Below, piece after piece: positions 48,224 to 61,010 of a stretch of DNA of 64,000 bases. The stretch spans positions 1,086,212-1,150,211 of the forward strand of contig JAQFVV010000153.1 in the NCBI GenBank assembly GCA_028023455.1, read 5' to 3'. The position numbers and the translations under genes were made by a program. The notes below the pieces were generated by a model. The model did no database searches. It was not told the origin of the DNA and worked only from the letters and a program-made list of their open reading frames with translations. Each line of letters starts with the position of its first letter. Position 1 is the stretch's first letter. Origin of the DNA: Epiperipatus broadwayi (taxonomy: Eukaryota > Onychophora > Udeonychophora > Euonychophora > Peripatidae).

Positions 48224-50135
48224 TAGTGTTTCCCAAATTGAGCAGTACCACCCACTCTCAGTGGGTGGTGAAGACTTCTAGGGGGGGGTGATAATGGGTT
48301 CAAAAGCATTTGGGGTGTTCAAGTGGTCTAAATTTTTTCTCCAGATGCACAAATTGTCAGCTTTAACTCTTTTTCAAACCGCTAATTTTTACGTTATTTT
48401 GTTTATGGTTATTTTATAAATGGTTTATGTGCAAGAATATATAAAAAAGGGGAATAGTCAGAGTAATTATAAATATTTTGCACATTTTTGGGTTTTTTTC
48501 TCTATAAACAAGTTAAAAGGAATGCAGGTTATTATTGCATGGCTAATTTTAAAATTTTACTAATAGATAAAAGTGGTCATACTGTGCATTATATTTTTGT
48601 AAAAATAAAATAATTTAAGGCCAATATCAGCTGAGAGAATGTAAAAATTTGTCATATCTCAGATTTGTTTTTTTTTTTTGTTTTGAATTCTTTGTAAAGA
48701 TGGAAAAAGCTATTTCCATTGTATTAAAATTAGAAACTATGTGCAAATCAGAATTCCTTGAGGAATTAAAAGGGTCTGAGTGGAAAATGAAAGACATGAA
48801 AAATAAAATGGTGTCAAAAGCTATATCAATTGTATTATGATCAATTATTCAAGAAATTGGAGATAACTGCTGTAATAGTGAAATATTGGTACTCAATTTG
48901 TATTGCTATAGGTGTGCTATAAAAGATTTTCAGCAGGTGATGGGTGGGAATCTCTTCTGAGTTTATTGTTTTCCTTGCTATGTTTTGTTTTCTGGGGGGT
49001 TAGGGTTTGCTGAACTAAGGCAAATATTCTAGTTGTAAAGAAATGGAGAACTTTATGAAAGAAGACTGAGCTGAGCCTAGCTTCAAATTATAATCTGTCC
49101 AGAATTGAATAATCGACTCTTGGTTGGCTGCTGTTGCTATTATAAAGATTTCTAGAGAAAGCTGAGAAATATAAAAGTGCGTAAATTTTATCACTAAAAT
49201 GCTAATAAAGTAAACTGCCAAGCCCTCACCATCTTGTTGTCATGGTTTATTGCATGCTTAAAAGTTACTAAGTCCAGAGATAGTTAATGGAAAGAAACCA
49301 GAAGGAAGCTGATATATATATATTTATTTATTTATTTATTTATTATCATTATGTCTTGTTTCTATAAATTTTATTGTATTTTTTTTTTATTATTTGTCGT
49401 TTTTTTTTTTTTTGCTTCTTTATAAATTATTATTTGGTTTTCCTACTTTAAAACAGTTCTACCAAATTAATTTCTGGAATGCTTCTGTGAATGTCGAGGT
49501 ATAGATATAATTGTTGTTGTTGTTTGCTTTTAACAAACTTTATTATTTGAGAAAAGAGAAACATACTTTGTGTGAAATTATTATTATTATCATTTTTGTA
49601 ATCTCTGTATGTGATTATCGAAATTTTATTGACATGCTGATTTGATTTCTTTTGTTATTGTTGTTTAGTTGGCAATGGTATTTCCTTTTTGAAAATGTTT
49701 TTTCTTCTCAAAAGTGGCACATAAAGATGAGATTTAGGTTCAACCTTTTAAAAATATTCTTCCTAAAACTTCATGGTACAAATTAGCAGGATATTAGAGT
49801 TTTCGATAGGGAGAAATCATGAAATATAATCGATTTTGGTTTGGTTTCACTCATTTAAGCTTAAATTTAATAACATTAATTTGTTTTTATTTTTATTGAT
49901 ATGGAGTTTGTGTTGATGCCTTATTCTGATGTGTGACATTGATATCATATTATATCTTGTGTGAATCATAAAAATTATGGGGTAGGTATCATTCGGTACA
50001 GTATCATTAGTTGCTATTTACTTCAAAAATATTAAAAGGATTGAATGCGGTAATATGTTATGCTTGGGATGGGGAGCCATTACAAAATTTGTTTTGCAAA
50101 GGGGGCAGTGGTCTTAAAAAGATTGGGAACCTATG
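48224..50135. mobile_element. hAT-like DNA transposon, probably non-autonomous
   Basis: The left end TAGTGTTTCCCAAATTG and the inverted right end CATAGGTTCCCAATC share a TTCCCAA core typical of hAT termini. The flanking octamers ATTTAGAG (48216-48223) and ATTTTGAG (50136-50143) match at seven of eight bases, the expected duplication length for hAT. Just inside the left end is a hairpin, CACCCACTCTCAGTGGGTG, then a G-run. No hAT transposase motif was found in the 1.9-kb interior; the frame at 48649-48840 contains a short internal duplication but no recognisable domain. Confidence 0.6.
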
Positions 50136-50389
50136 ATTTTGAGCCTCATTTTAACTGATTCATTATTACAAATGAAGAAAAGCACTTTAGAATTTTCAAA
50201 TTTGCAATATCCAGTTTCAGTTTAGAATTGTGAGAAAACTATATGGTCTATACATGTGTATTTTACATCTTCAGATCCATATTTTTCTCCCCTTTCAAAA
50301 AATGCAAGTTCTATTTTTCTATCAGAAAAATTGACAATTTTGTGATAATTTTTGTACTCAAGAAGCTGTAATTTTTTGTCTTTTTTTCA

Positions 50390-52216
50390 GATTTTCATTT
50401 TAACAGAAATCTTTTTCGCCAATTCCAGTGATGTTAACAAATTTTTTGTAAGTGAACCTTTGAACTCTGAGGCTTTTTCTTCTTGCAGCTCATTTGAGGA
50501 ATTGTCTAAGTCAGATGTGGTATCAAAAAAAATATCAAGTGCTACTGGTCTGTCTACTCCAGCTCTGCCTACTCCATGCCCATCTTCCTGACCAGATCTG
50601 AATGAATTGCCAATTAACATTAGTGGGTCATCAAATTTTACTAAATCTCTCAGGCTCAAGTTTTCAACCATGAGTAAGTATACAATTTTAGACTTTTTTC
50701 AATTGTTATTTGATAAAAAAATATTTGAAAAAATTATTCTTGAAACAAATATGTAAACTGAACAAAAAAAAGCTTCATGATTGGGTAAATTTGTCATATC
50801 ATGAATTATCTGCATTTTTTGGCATGATAATAGGCATTTCTTCCATATTTCCAATACATGAATTAGATGACATATGAAGTTTTGATTTGAGAGTAAGACA
50901 ACCATATTATGCAAATATTATGACCTAAAGTAGATTTTATTCAATTTTATATTGTCTAAATTTTAACAATAATAAAAAAATGCCAAACTCTACAAGTAAA
51001 TATTTTGACAGAATATATATAATCTTAAGCCAATTATAGACTACTGCAATGTAAATTTTAAGGCTGCATATCAAATGCATAGATTTGATGAAGCTATTAC
51101 CATATTTACTGGTCATAATAGCATGAAACAATTTGAACCCTCAAATCCGATAAAGTGAGAGTTCAGATGGTGGATGTGTGCAGATAGCCATAATGAATAT
51201 GTGTCCCATATGGAGTTGTATAAAGGAAAAAATACAACTTCAGGTGCTGTCTAAGGTCTGGGTATTTGAGCTGTGCTTCCAGTAGTTTTGCCATATCTAT
51301 CCAAACAGCATCATATTATTTTTTTGTGATAAATATTTTAGAAGTGTACAGTTAGCAAAAGAAGTATCTGCAAACAAACTCTACCATTGTGGCTCACTAA
51401 ATATAAATAAAAGAGGTATCCCAGACAGCATCAAAGAACTGTATAAAAATTATTAAAAAATGAATAGGGAGACTCATATTTTGTAATTGATCAAGACAGT
51501 AGTCTTCAATTTTTAATTTGGATGGATAAGGAGCCAATTCTAATGCTCATGAATACTTATCCATCTTCTGGAAATGATGCTGTTGCAAGAAGAACACAAA
51601 GATGGGACACTTCATTCATATCCATCCCACCTGCAATAAAAATGTAAAACTGCTACATTGGTGGAGTAGACTTGGCCAATTGAAAATGACTTCAGTATGG
51701 TTGAAAGAGAAAGTTTGTCCAATGGCAAGTGTAACCTTTTTGGCACTACTTTGATACAGCTGTTACAAATGCACACATTCTGTACACATAATATATAACT
51801 TTGAAACAGAAGAAAGTGAAAACTCTTTTAATTTTTTGGAGAGCCTTATCAGATAATCTCATTGGTGGGTTTTCTTCAAGAGTGAATAACCATACAGCTT
51901 CTTATGTTACACCATATCTGGCTGATCTTACCAGTGGAGAGCATAGCCTAGTTGATCTTCACCAAAACAATATTTCTAAAAAAGGTTGTTGTCTGCCTAA
52001 AAAAGAAGCAAAGACAAAAAAGTATTTTGGGCTGCATGGAGTGTGGACCAATCACACTCTGCCAAAGTGTTTTGAAAAACTGCTTTGCTATCTATCATAG
52101 TGAAAGTGTGATAGGTAATGCATTTCAGACACCACAACACTCAACTTCTGCAGGATGGTCAACTAGCATGCCATCTCAATCAAGATCTCCCCATGTAGAT
52201 GATTACCAGCAGCTCT
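50390..52216 (+). pseudogene. piggyBac-type transposase pseudogene
   Basis: The collinear blocks, in order, are typical of a piggyBac DDE transposase. An acidic-serine N-terminal part lies at 50390-50590. ILDFFQLLFDKKIFEKIILE and TN (50685-50750) match the FF.L.F...L...I..ETN motif. AFFGMIIGISSIFPIHELDD follows at about 50812-50870, then SRFYSILYCLNFNNN, then MDKEPILMLMNTYPSSGN (51520-51580), and YIGGVDLAN at 51654-51680 (family MGGVD..D). At the C-terminus a Cys-rich segment reads ILGCMECGPITLCQSVLK (52000-52080). Length is close to the usual 550-600 residues, so the gene was once complete and intronless. Several frameshifts and stops inactivate it. No TTAA-flanked termini could be assigned. 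Confidence 0.8.
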
Positions 52217-55200
52217 AATAAGTAAGTTGTATTTGCATTTGGTTGTAGTATTATTTTAATTGTAAGCTATCATTTTGCAGTAATCACTCAATTTTATATT
52301 TTAGATAAATGCTATCTAACAAGATGAAGTGTTTACCATACACTGCCAGGTAGAATAGTGTATTATTAATAATATACTACATAGCATTGACTCTAATCCT
52401 TTTTTTTTGCTTAGCTACATCGAGTATGGAATCAGAATCTGTTCTAAGTGAATTGAAAATATGCTTTCATCACCACTAACTACAATAAATTTAGCATTTT
52501 ATAATTGTATTATTTTGGTTTGCTTTCTATCTACTAATTTTATGTATAATTTTATCTTTTACTTTTTTAATAATTTTATGTTTCCTTTTTTTTTAATAAT
52601 AATTTTATGTATGATTTCTTTTTTAGTTTATATATAAGATGTTTTTTTTATTATTTTGCTTTATTATTTTATTTTGTATATATTGATTATCTACATCATT
52701 AATAAATAAATAAAAATATTTACAGTAAAAAATGTTTTTTTTAATTTTTCCTATTTTCCTCTAATATAAAAATTAATGACTAATTTCTTAATAAATTACA
52801 AACTTTATTGAAGTTTTTATTTATAATATTCAAGTTACACTAATTATTGATCATTATCAACCATTTGTTATCAGGGGTGACATATTTGTTGCAAACTGCT
52901 ATGTGGAAAAACACTTTAAAGGGCTACTAGGAAAAATTGAGAAGTACTAATGTCTTTATTTCTTAAAGTATTGAAGCGATGGATTGCCTTAGGTAAGTCA
53001 TATTATACATCAATTTATTATAAATTTAGTGAGGAATGCAATGAAGTTATTAACAAAAGCATAGATTTAAAATTTAACCATAAAAATTTTGAATTTATGA
53101 AATAATATGAAAATAATTTTTAGAAATATTATTTTTCCTTTTTTTTATTGCTTTGAGTATCAATGAGTATATTTTTCCACTTCATTACATTCTTTGATGT
53201 TTTATCTTTCAAACAATATATATTATGTGATTTTTGAATAATACAAACTTAAGTTATGATAAAATTTGTGGCTTAACATAATTTTTTAAATATTCAATAT
53301 GGTCATTTCACCAGCCAATAAGTTTTAATATGCATTGTCTCATTTGGTACACATTATAAATACTATACATGTTAAAACTAGGCTGATGAAACAAAATTGC
53401 ATTGTTGGTTGATGTATTCAATAGCAAAGAATATTTATATACTTATTTATTTATCACAACTAATTCAATACAATTGAGAAATAAATTTATATAATTAAAC
53501 AGTTGCTTTTTACTTTTGTAACAAATATGTGATCACCTATTTAGATAAAATACTCTAACTTAGCTGTTTAAACTTTTGCCAAAAATACCTAATTATTTTA
53601 TATTAAAGATTACAATATAATAAAAATATCTATTTTCTATGCAATATATTTTAGGCAATCAGTAAAAAAAAAGTTTAAGAATCATTGTTAGTATTATACA
53701 AAAAAAAATAATAACATTTTCTAAAAGTATTTTTTGTACAAAAAAAAACAACATATAATTTACCAAGAGAACAGGTAAAGTTTAAGAGTGAATATTGAAT
53801 CTAAACAATTTCAAGTTAAAAATTGGGAGTTTAAAAATAGGAAAATAATAAAATTTTATTGTATTTTTAAAAACAAATATTTCCCTTTACTTATTTCAGA
53901 GTCATCTGTTATAAGCTTAAGTTGCTAATATATATATTATTTTATTCAGTGATTAAAAAATGTCCACTCCTACAGGCTGTTGTAAACTCATTCAAACTCA
54001 TCTTGAACTTACCTTCAACTAATGAACTTGTTCTTATTACAATTTTATTAAGATCAGATTCAACTTACAATAAAAATGACCAGCAAAATAACAATAAAAG
54101 GAAATAAACAGACAATGATGGAAACAAAATAATTGAAAACCTAGGTTAGTGAATATGATTATTTCAAAGAAGGATGGCCATCTTGTTATATATTGAGGTC
54201 TATTTAAGAGCAAAGTGAGATAACATCAGACAATTTTCAGCTGTTGAATGGCAGTATGAAAACTGTCCACAATATTGTAGAATAAATGAGGCACATTAGA
54301 GTTAGGAGCAGGAAGCTGCTATCTATTATCAATTTTATACCTGAACATGAAGCAAACTATCATTTGGTTTGAAAGGTCATGGTTCAAAAACAAAAACACA
54401 ACATTTCTTCCCAAACATTATTTGTACTGCTAATAACTAGATGTATAATTTAATCATAATGTGGATGCATGTGTATTTTTAAAGTATATATGGATAATAA
54501 ATATCTTTATATTTATTTACTGAATTGTCTCTAATTTTTAAGTTACCAGAAATATTACTTCTATCCATGTTACAGTATGAACACAAGACCATAATGTAAG
54601 AATGTTATAATTATACAAGAAAGTTGGCTTGAGTTTCATTTTATTAGTTTTGATTGTGTAAAAGAATTAAAGATGGTAATTAAATTGTAAATGCAATCCT
54701 ATCCCTAAATGAAGACTGTTATTTTCAAGATTTTAATTTTGTAATGTGGTTATATATCTTCCAATTAGTGTCCATTCAAGTTTACAATAGATGTCTTTGA
54801 AGTATGTAAATTTAATGATTTATTGCTCTAAAAATAGGGTTGAATGTTAGCAGAAAAAGTTATGTGATGATTTCTTGTTAACTATATTGTGTTTAAGATA
54901 TTGTAATTTTGATTTGATCTATCATAATCTATTATACGTTTGATAAACTTTGATACTTAAAACTATTTATCAGCAACATTTTTAACTATTAGCTGTCTAA
55001 TTTAGGCTAAGGCTTTTCAAACAATTTTTTCTAAAGACTTGTTTATAACCCTATTTTTTCTTAATAATTCAGTATTTTTCCTTAATAATTCAGTAATTTC
55101 TTGTTTATTCTCCCACTTCAAAGTAGTCCTAAAAATGTTTTTGTTTTTAGATACATAATTAGCTAAATACTTTTTTATTATATAAATCATAATTTCTTTT

Positions 55201-58200
55201 TGTTATATATCCATCCAAACTTCATTTAAGTGTTTTGTAATTTTATGAAATATATCAGTAATAACAATCTAGACTCGAACGGATTCATTTTTTAATTTTT
55301 CTAAAATATTTCTAATATAAGCTATTTCATAATCCTTTAAGTTATTTATAATATTTGTTTCCCTTTGTAATTTAGAGTTTTATTTAATAAATTTAAAACG
55401 CGCCTGTTTTAAAATAATGATTCATTTAAATATAATATTAAATATAAAATGCACTCCAATCCATTTTAGTTTTTGTATTTTATTTGCTTTAGTTGATAAT
55501 AACTGACCCAAGTAAGCATAATTATTTATCTTTTTAATTTTTTTTTCATTAATTATAATGTTTACAAGCAGCACAGATTTGTGAAGCACTAGTTTTTCCA
55601 AGATCTTTTTTCAATCCTTTCTTAAGACTGGATAAATGTAGTATGCATAAATATTAACGTATAAAAATATTACTAATTCAGATACAGAAACGAGAAAGTC
55701 AAATTAATATATTTTCTGAAATTGTCTTCTATTGCTTTACTAAAGAACATTTTAATGTACAAAATTTAAAGAAAATTGTTCTTATTAAAACATACATCCA
55801 AATTTAATTCAAATATTTATTTTTTCATAAAATATATTTTTTGACTTCCAATTAGTTAATTGCAAATTTAGTAATAATTTTGTGATTATCACACTTTTTT
55901 ATATATATTCTTACTAATACAATTTTTTTAACAGTTCTGTTTGTAAACTTTTGTTAAGGTAGTAATCATATATATATATATATTATTTTAATTCTATTTT
56001 TTAAGAATAGAAATAAATTAGCTACACTTTTGTCATTAATTTATAACACCAGCCAAAAAAAATCCCTTTGATGTCACTAAATATATATGTATATTATAAC
56101 GATATGTTTTAGAAAGACAACTCATTGAGTGCCTCAGATTTGGGTGGCAAATTATATAATAGTAAGAATATGTGTGATACACGTTATTCAATATGCTTCA
56201 AAATTTGCATCACCACATTATATAATGGTATCTGGACAATGAGGAAGGCTTAGTTATGGAGCCAAATTACTTAATGATATGGTTTTAAAGCAGTATGTTT
56301 GAGAAGTTCAATTACTACATTATATAGTAGTAAATACTTATTAATTGGCATAGGAAACATGACATAGACATAGTTCTATACATATGCCAAATATTTTCTT
56401 TTAGAATGTCAAAATGTTAATGTATATAAATCTAATGACTTATGAAATTACAATAAATATACAAATGCTATAAAATAATAAGAATTAGGAATAAATCATA
56501 ATCATCATTTTTACTAATAGTGTATAAATTAATCAATTCATGTATATATTTGTTTCCGTATGATCAATCAGATCACCATTTCTCTATTCCTCAATCTTCA
56601 TACTCCTTATGCAAATATTGAACTTATGCAATAACCCACTTTATTATATAAATCTCCAACTGTGATTGGTCAAAAAAATCTCAAATTAGTTACACATATT
56701 TCAAAACACAAAATCAAAAGTTAGTTCTATCTCTTTCTTAATATAAGTGATTTACATATTCTTATGTTGAGAGCAAAATAAAATATTTTTCTTCCTATCT
56801 AAAATATATATTAGTCAAAGTATTAATGCTTCATTCAAACTATATTTCTTAATGCTCTTTATGTCTCAAAGTAAAAAAATAAACTATTTTACTCAATCTC
56901 AGAAACAATTTACTAAATAGAATTTAATATTATACTTGAAGATATTTATATTCACTAATCCTTATTACAGTATTAAATGTATATGTATAAATTAGTCAAC
57001 TCAGTTAAATTCTATATGTTTGTAATAAAAAATATTATTGTTAATAATAATAAATTTAAAAATAGTTCAATTACCTTATGAGGTTGTTTTCATTATCAAT
57101 ATTGTAAAGAGAGAATATATTTATATGATTTTATAATCAAATTACAAGGCTTGACAAAATACTGAATCTCAATTGAGGACATAAATATGGAGGTAATCTA
57201 GTCTTTGATGAATAAAAAAATGGCAATTGCTTGCTGACATTCAACATTATTTTAACCTTTGTTATCCTGGTTTTAGAAGTGCCATAATGGGATGGAAAAT
57301 GAACAGTGCAAGGAGGGCTAGCTCCCAAGTCTGCCATTTCTTCATTTAACAGTAACTTAAGTAAAAAATTTTGTTCTTTTAATGAAGAGACAGAAAAAAA
57401 TAATTCACTACTTGTCTAATTGTTATCCCCAGTAAAAACACAAAATCACCAGTTTTCTTTCACAATGGATCTAACATTGCATGAAATACAAACCATTATT
57501 TAAATTTAAAATACAATGTAAATCAGTTAATTCTTTATTAAAAAAAAATTGTGATGGCAAATTTACAACAAATACTACTGCATGTTTTTTTTTAAACATA
57601 ATAAACCAATAAATACTCTTCACAAAATAAAATGTGATAATACATAGTAAAGATTTTTTTTTATAAATGTTAATTTTCATTTTTATTGTCATTTCTTAAA
57701 TAACTAACACTTGATAATATTTATCTGATCTATAATACATTTTATTATCTTGATATAATATTATTTCAAATATTAATAACAAGAAACATTATTTAAACAA
57801 AGCCTTTATTTTATCTTAAAAAATAGCTAACTAGTACAATTCTAAATCACATTTTTAATAACTTTTAAATAAGATAATAAAAATTACCATCATAATATAT
57901 ATTTATCATTAAAGTCTTGGTAGTATTATTTAATATAGTCAACAATATCTGAAAATGAATTTTTATTAAATACTTGAATTCAGTAACCACAATATTATTT
58001 AAAAATTTAAATATTTTGATTTTTATATTAAAATGAATTTTAATGCTCTTCTCACTAACTTCATTTTGTTTTAGATGTGTTTTTCTAACATCAATTCTAC
58101 ATGTTCACTTTGTAGCAAAGATAAACAAACTATGGATTATTTTTTATTTCATTGCATTGAATTGCAAAAATCATAACTAACACAACACACAAACATATAC

Positions 58201-58919
58201 CATATCTAAATAAACTAGAGATAAATATCTTTCCAAGTATTTGAGCTGTAATATTCATTATCTTCACCTTATTGATTCCAATTGGTCATTTCATTTTGAA
58301 ATTCCAATGTAGCAAAATTACAATTTCTTTGCTTTTTTTAGAAAAATTACAAAAATTACAACAAAAGATTTTATCATAGCTCTATTTAATTTTCAGTTAA
58401 CTTTATAGAGATTTCTCATTATTTGCAAATTTGTAAACAAAAACTAAACAATCATTTAACCAATGTATTTAATCTAAATAACATTGCATCATGCAATTAT
58501 ATAAATTTACATAAAATTTGAAAATACCTTTAAGCATATAGTACTTTTAGCATGGTTTATAAAAATTTAAAATTGACACTATAAAATTCTCTGTGTGTTC
58601 TATCATGTAATATACCATTGTATTCTTTTAATTTAATAAATAAAGTGACTTCTAAAGTAAATTAAATACTTTAATAATTGACTAAAAATAATGTATTTAT
58701 AAATAACATTTTTGAATTTTTTATTATTTGAAAGATCAAATATTTTTTCAATGATGCAAGAAACTGTATTTTTTAATTCAAATAACTTATATTTAGAATA
58801 AACTACAACTAAGTAAGCTATTTTACATTTTAATTGATTTAATTAAGTAATTTTAATTTTTATAAATTGTAAAATAGCGGCAATCAAATTTGATTTTTAA
58901 TCTTATTATTGTACAAAAA
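52217..58919. other. AT-rich non-genic stretch
   Basis: Nearly 7 kb without a recognisable gene. The first part may contain the lost 3' end of the piggyBac element. Small less AT-rich patches at 54150-54340, 56100-56340 and 57170-57340 have no motif. (TA)n runs occur, for example at 55967-55982. Confidence 0.5.
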
Positions 58920-59520
58920 TCTGCATGGGTGAGTGAGTTAAAACTAAACTTTTGATTGGTCAATTGCAGAATCAGCAGTAAAAATATATTCATCTTTTAA
59001 TATTATATTCATTTTAGTTGTAAAAAGCAAACTACTAATTTGTCAGAATATGAAAGTGAATAAAAGTTTTTCCAAAAATAAATTTCTATTTATAATTATA
59101 AAATTATTTTATAGCAAAGAACTTAAAAAGGACATTCAAAATCTATTAGAAAATGTTGAGTACATCAATGATTTTCTTTCTCAATTTACATTCATGTAAA
59201 AATAAATAAAATTTATTAAAATTCTAACTATTTTTCTAAAATAATTTTATTTTTAGCATATTTTATCAAAATAATTTGTAACATGTAAAAGAATACTAAA
59301 AAAACACTCTAAAACATTCATTTTCAAAATCAAAACAAAAAAGTTGGAGCAGTGAAAATTATTGAGAGGCACTTGCTTTTGTTCAAAATGAGAACCAACC
59401 AATCAGCATCTAGGAAAGTCTGCCTTCTCCCATTGTTGTAGCTTCAAATTTAAATATTGATTTTTTACTTGTAAAATAATTTTAGAGAGTGCAACATCTT
59501 ATGGTACTTTTAAGCTTTGC
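58920..59520 (+). mobile_element. Inverted-repeat element family H, copy 1
   Basis: Shares with copies 2 and 3 the blocks GTGAGTTAAAAC, AATATTATATTCA, TTGTCAG and TTTTATTTTTAGCATATTTTA, and ends with ATTGATTTTTTACTTGTAAAA followed by GAGTGCAACATCTTA, which is the terminal repeat of copy 3. The left terminal repeat is missing. Confidence 0.65.
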
Positions 59521-59609
59521 CAGTTTTAGATCGAGTTAAAGCCATGCTTGAGTTTACTTGAACCTAGCAGTAAAAGAGTTAGTAAAATTATCTGATATTT
59601 AACCTCTTG

Positions 59610-60110
59610 GGTGCTGATTATTTTATTGGCTGAGTGAGGTAAAAGTCTAAACTTTTAATTTGTCACTTCATAAACTCAACCATCAAAATATATTCATTTT
59701 TAATATTATATTCACTTTAGTTTCATTTGTAAAAAATATATTAATAATTTGTCAGGTTATGAAAGTGAACGAAAGTTTTTTCAAAAATAATTTTTTATTT
59801 ATAATTATAAAAATATTCGATAGCGACAAATCTAAAACAAACATTATTCATCAACTAAAAAGTTTTGCTGACGTTAGTGATTTTTTTCCCAATTTTACGT
59901 TGTGCAAAAGTAAATAATTTTTTCTAAACTCTTAACTATTTTTCTAAAATAATTTTATTTTTAGCATATTTTATCAAAATAATTTATAATTTGTCAAAAA
60001 ATACTTTTAAAATGCTTTAAAACATTCATTTATCACTTTCGAAATGAAAGAAAAGAAATCGTAGCAATTTAGATATTGACAAGTGGCTTTCTTTGTCCTT
60101 GACGGTTAAT
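59610..60110 (+). mobile_element. Inverted-repeat element family H, copy 2, partial
   Basis: Begins near TTATTGGCTGAGTGAGG and runs through GCTGACGTTAGTGA and TTTTACGTTGTGCAAAAG to CTTTCTTTGTCCTTGACGG. Both terminal repeats are absent. It is inverted relative to copy 3, so 59610-60870 can fold on itself. Confidence 0.65.
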
Positions 60111-60202
60111 CTTTAGCCCGATTCTTATGAGATGTCTCATGTATGATTGATGTCATTCTAATTTTGTCATTTTTAATGCTACAATAGAGAATTTAGTCAT
60201 TG

Positions 60203-61005
60203 AAAAGGTTTTTAAAGGTTCCGTAAGATGCTGCCCTTTCTTGAATTATTTTACAAGTAAAAAATCAATAAAACTGCTGGTAAAACTTAACAAAAAAGAA
60301 AGCTTGATGTTCATTGGCTCTTAGCCATCAAAGACATTCTGATTGGCTGCCAAGGACAAAGAAACTGCCTAATCAAAGAAAAACGCTAAGATTTTCATTT
60401 CGAAAATGATAAACAAATGTTTTAGACCATTATAGAAGTATTTTTTGACAAATTACAAATCATTTTTATAAAATATGCTAAAAAACAAAATTATTTTAGA
60501 AAAATATTTAAGATTTTAGTAAAAACATTTCTTCAGATTTTAGCAAAAAAAATATTTACTTTTCTGTAACGTAAAACTGAAAAAAAAAATTTACGTCAGC
60601 AACTCTTTTTAATTCATTACTAACTTTCACTTTTATTTGCCACTATCGAATATTTCTACAATAAATAAATAGAAATTTATTTTTGAATAAACTTTCGTTC
60701 ATTTTTATAACCTGACAAATTATTAATATACTTTTTACAAACGAATCTAAAGTGAATATAATATTAAAAGTTGAATATATTTTGACAATTGACTTTGTTA
60801 AAGTTTGTGAATTGGCCAGTTAAAAGTTTTGATTTTTAACTCACTCAGCCAATAATATAATTAGTGGGTTAAAAGGTTAACAGCCAATCAGCATCAAGGA
60901 CGACTATCCTCTTCCTTTGTTAGACCTTCAATGTCAGTTTTATTGATTTTTTACTGGTAAAATAATTCAAGAGAGGGCAGCATCTTACAAAACTTTTTTT
61001 AACCT
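60203..61005 (-). mobile_element. Inverted-repeat element family H, copy 3, complete
   Basis: The ends, 60203-60275 and 60933-61005, are inverted repeats of about 73 bp containing GTAAGATGCTGCCCT, TGAATTATTTTAC and AAAAAATCAATAAAACTG. The 803-bp interior is the reverse of copies 1 and 2. No transposase is present. A duplicated target site could not be fixed because the flanks are A/T-rich. Confidence 0.7.
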
Positions 61006-61010
61006 TTAAA

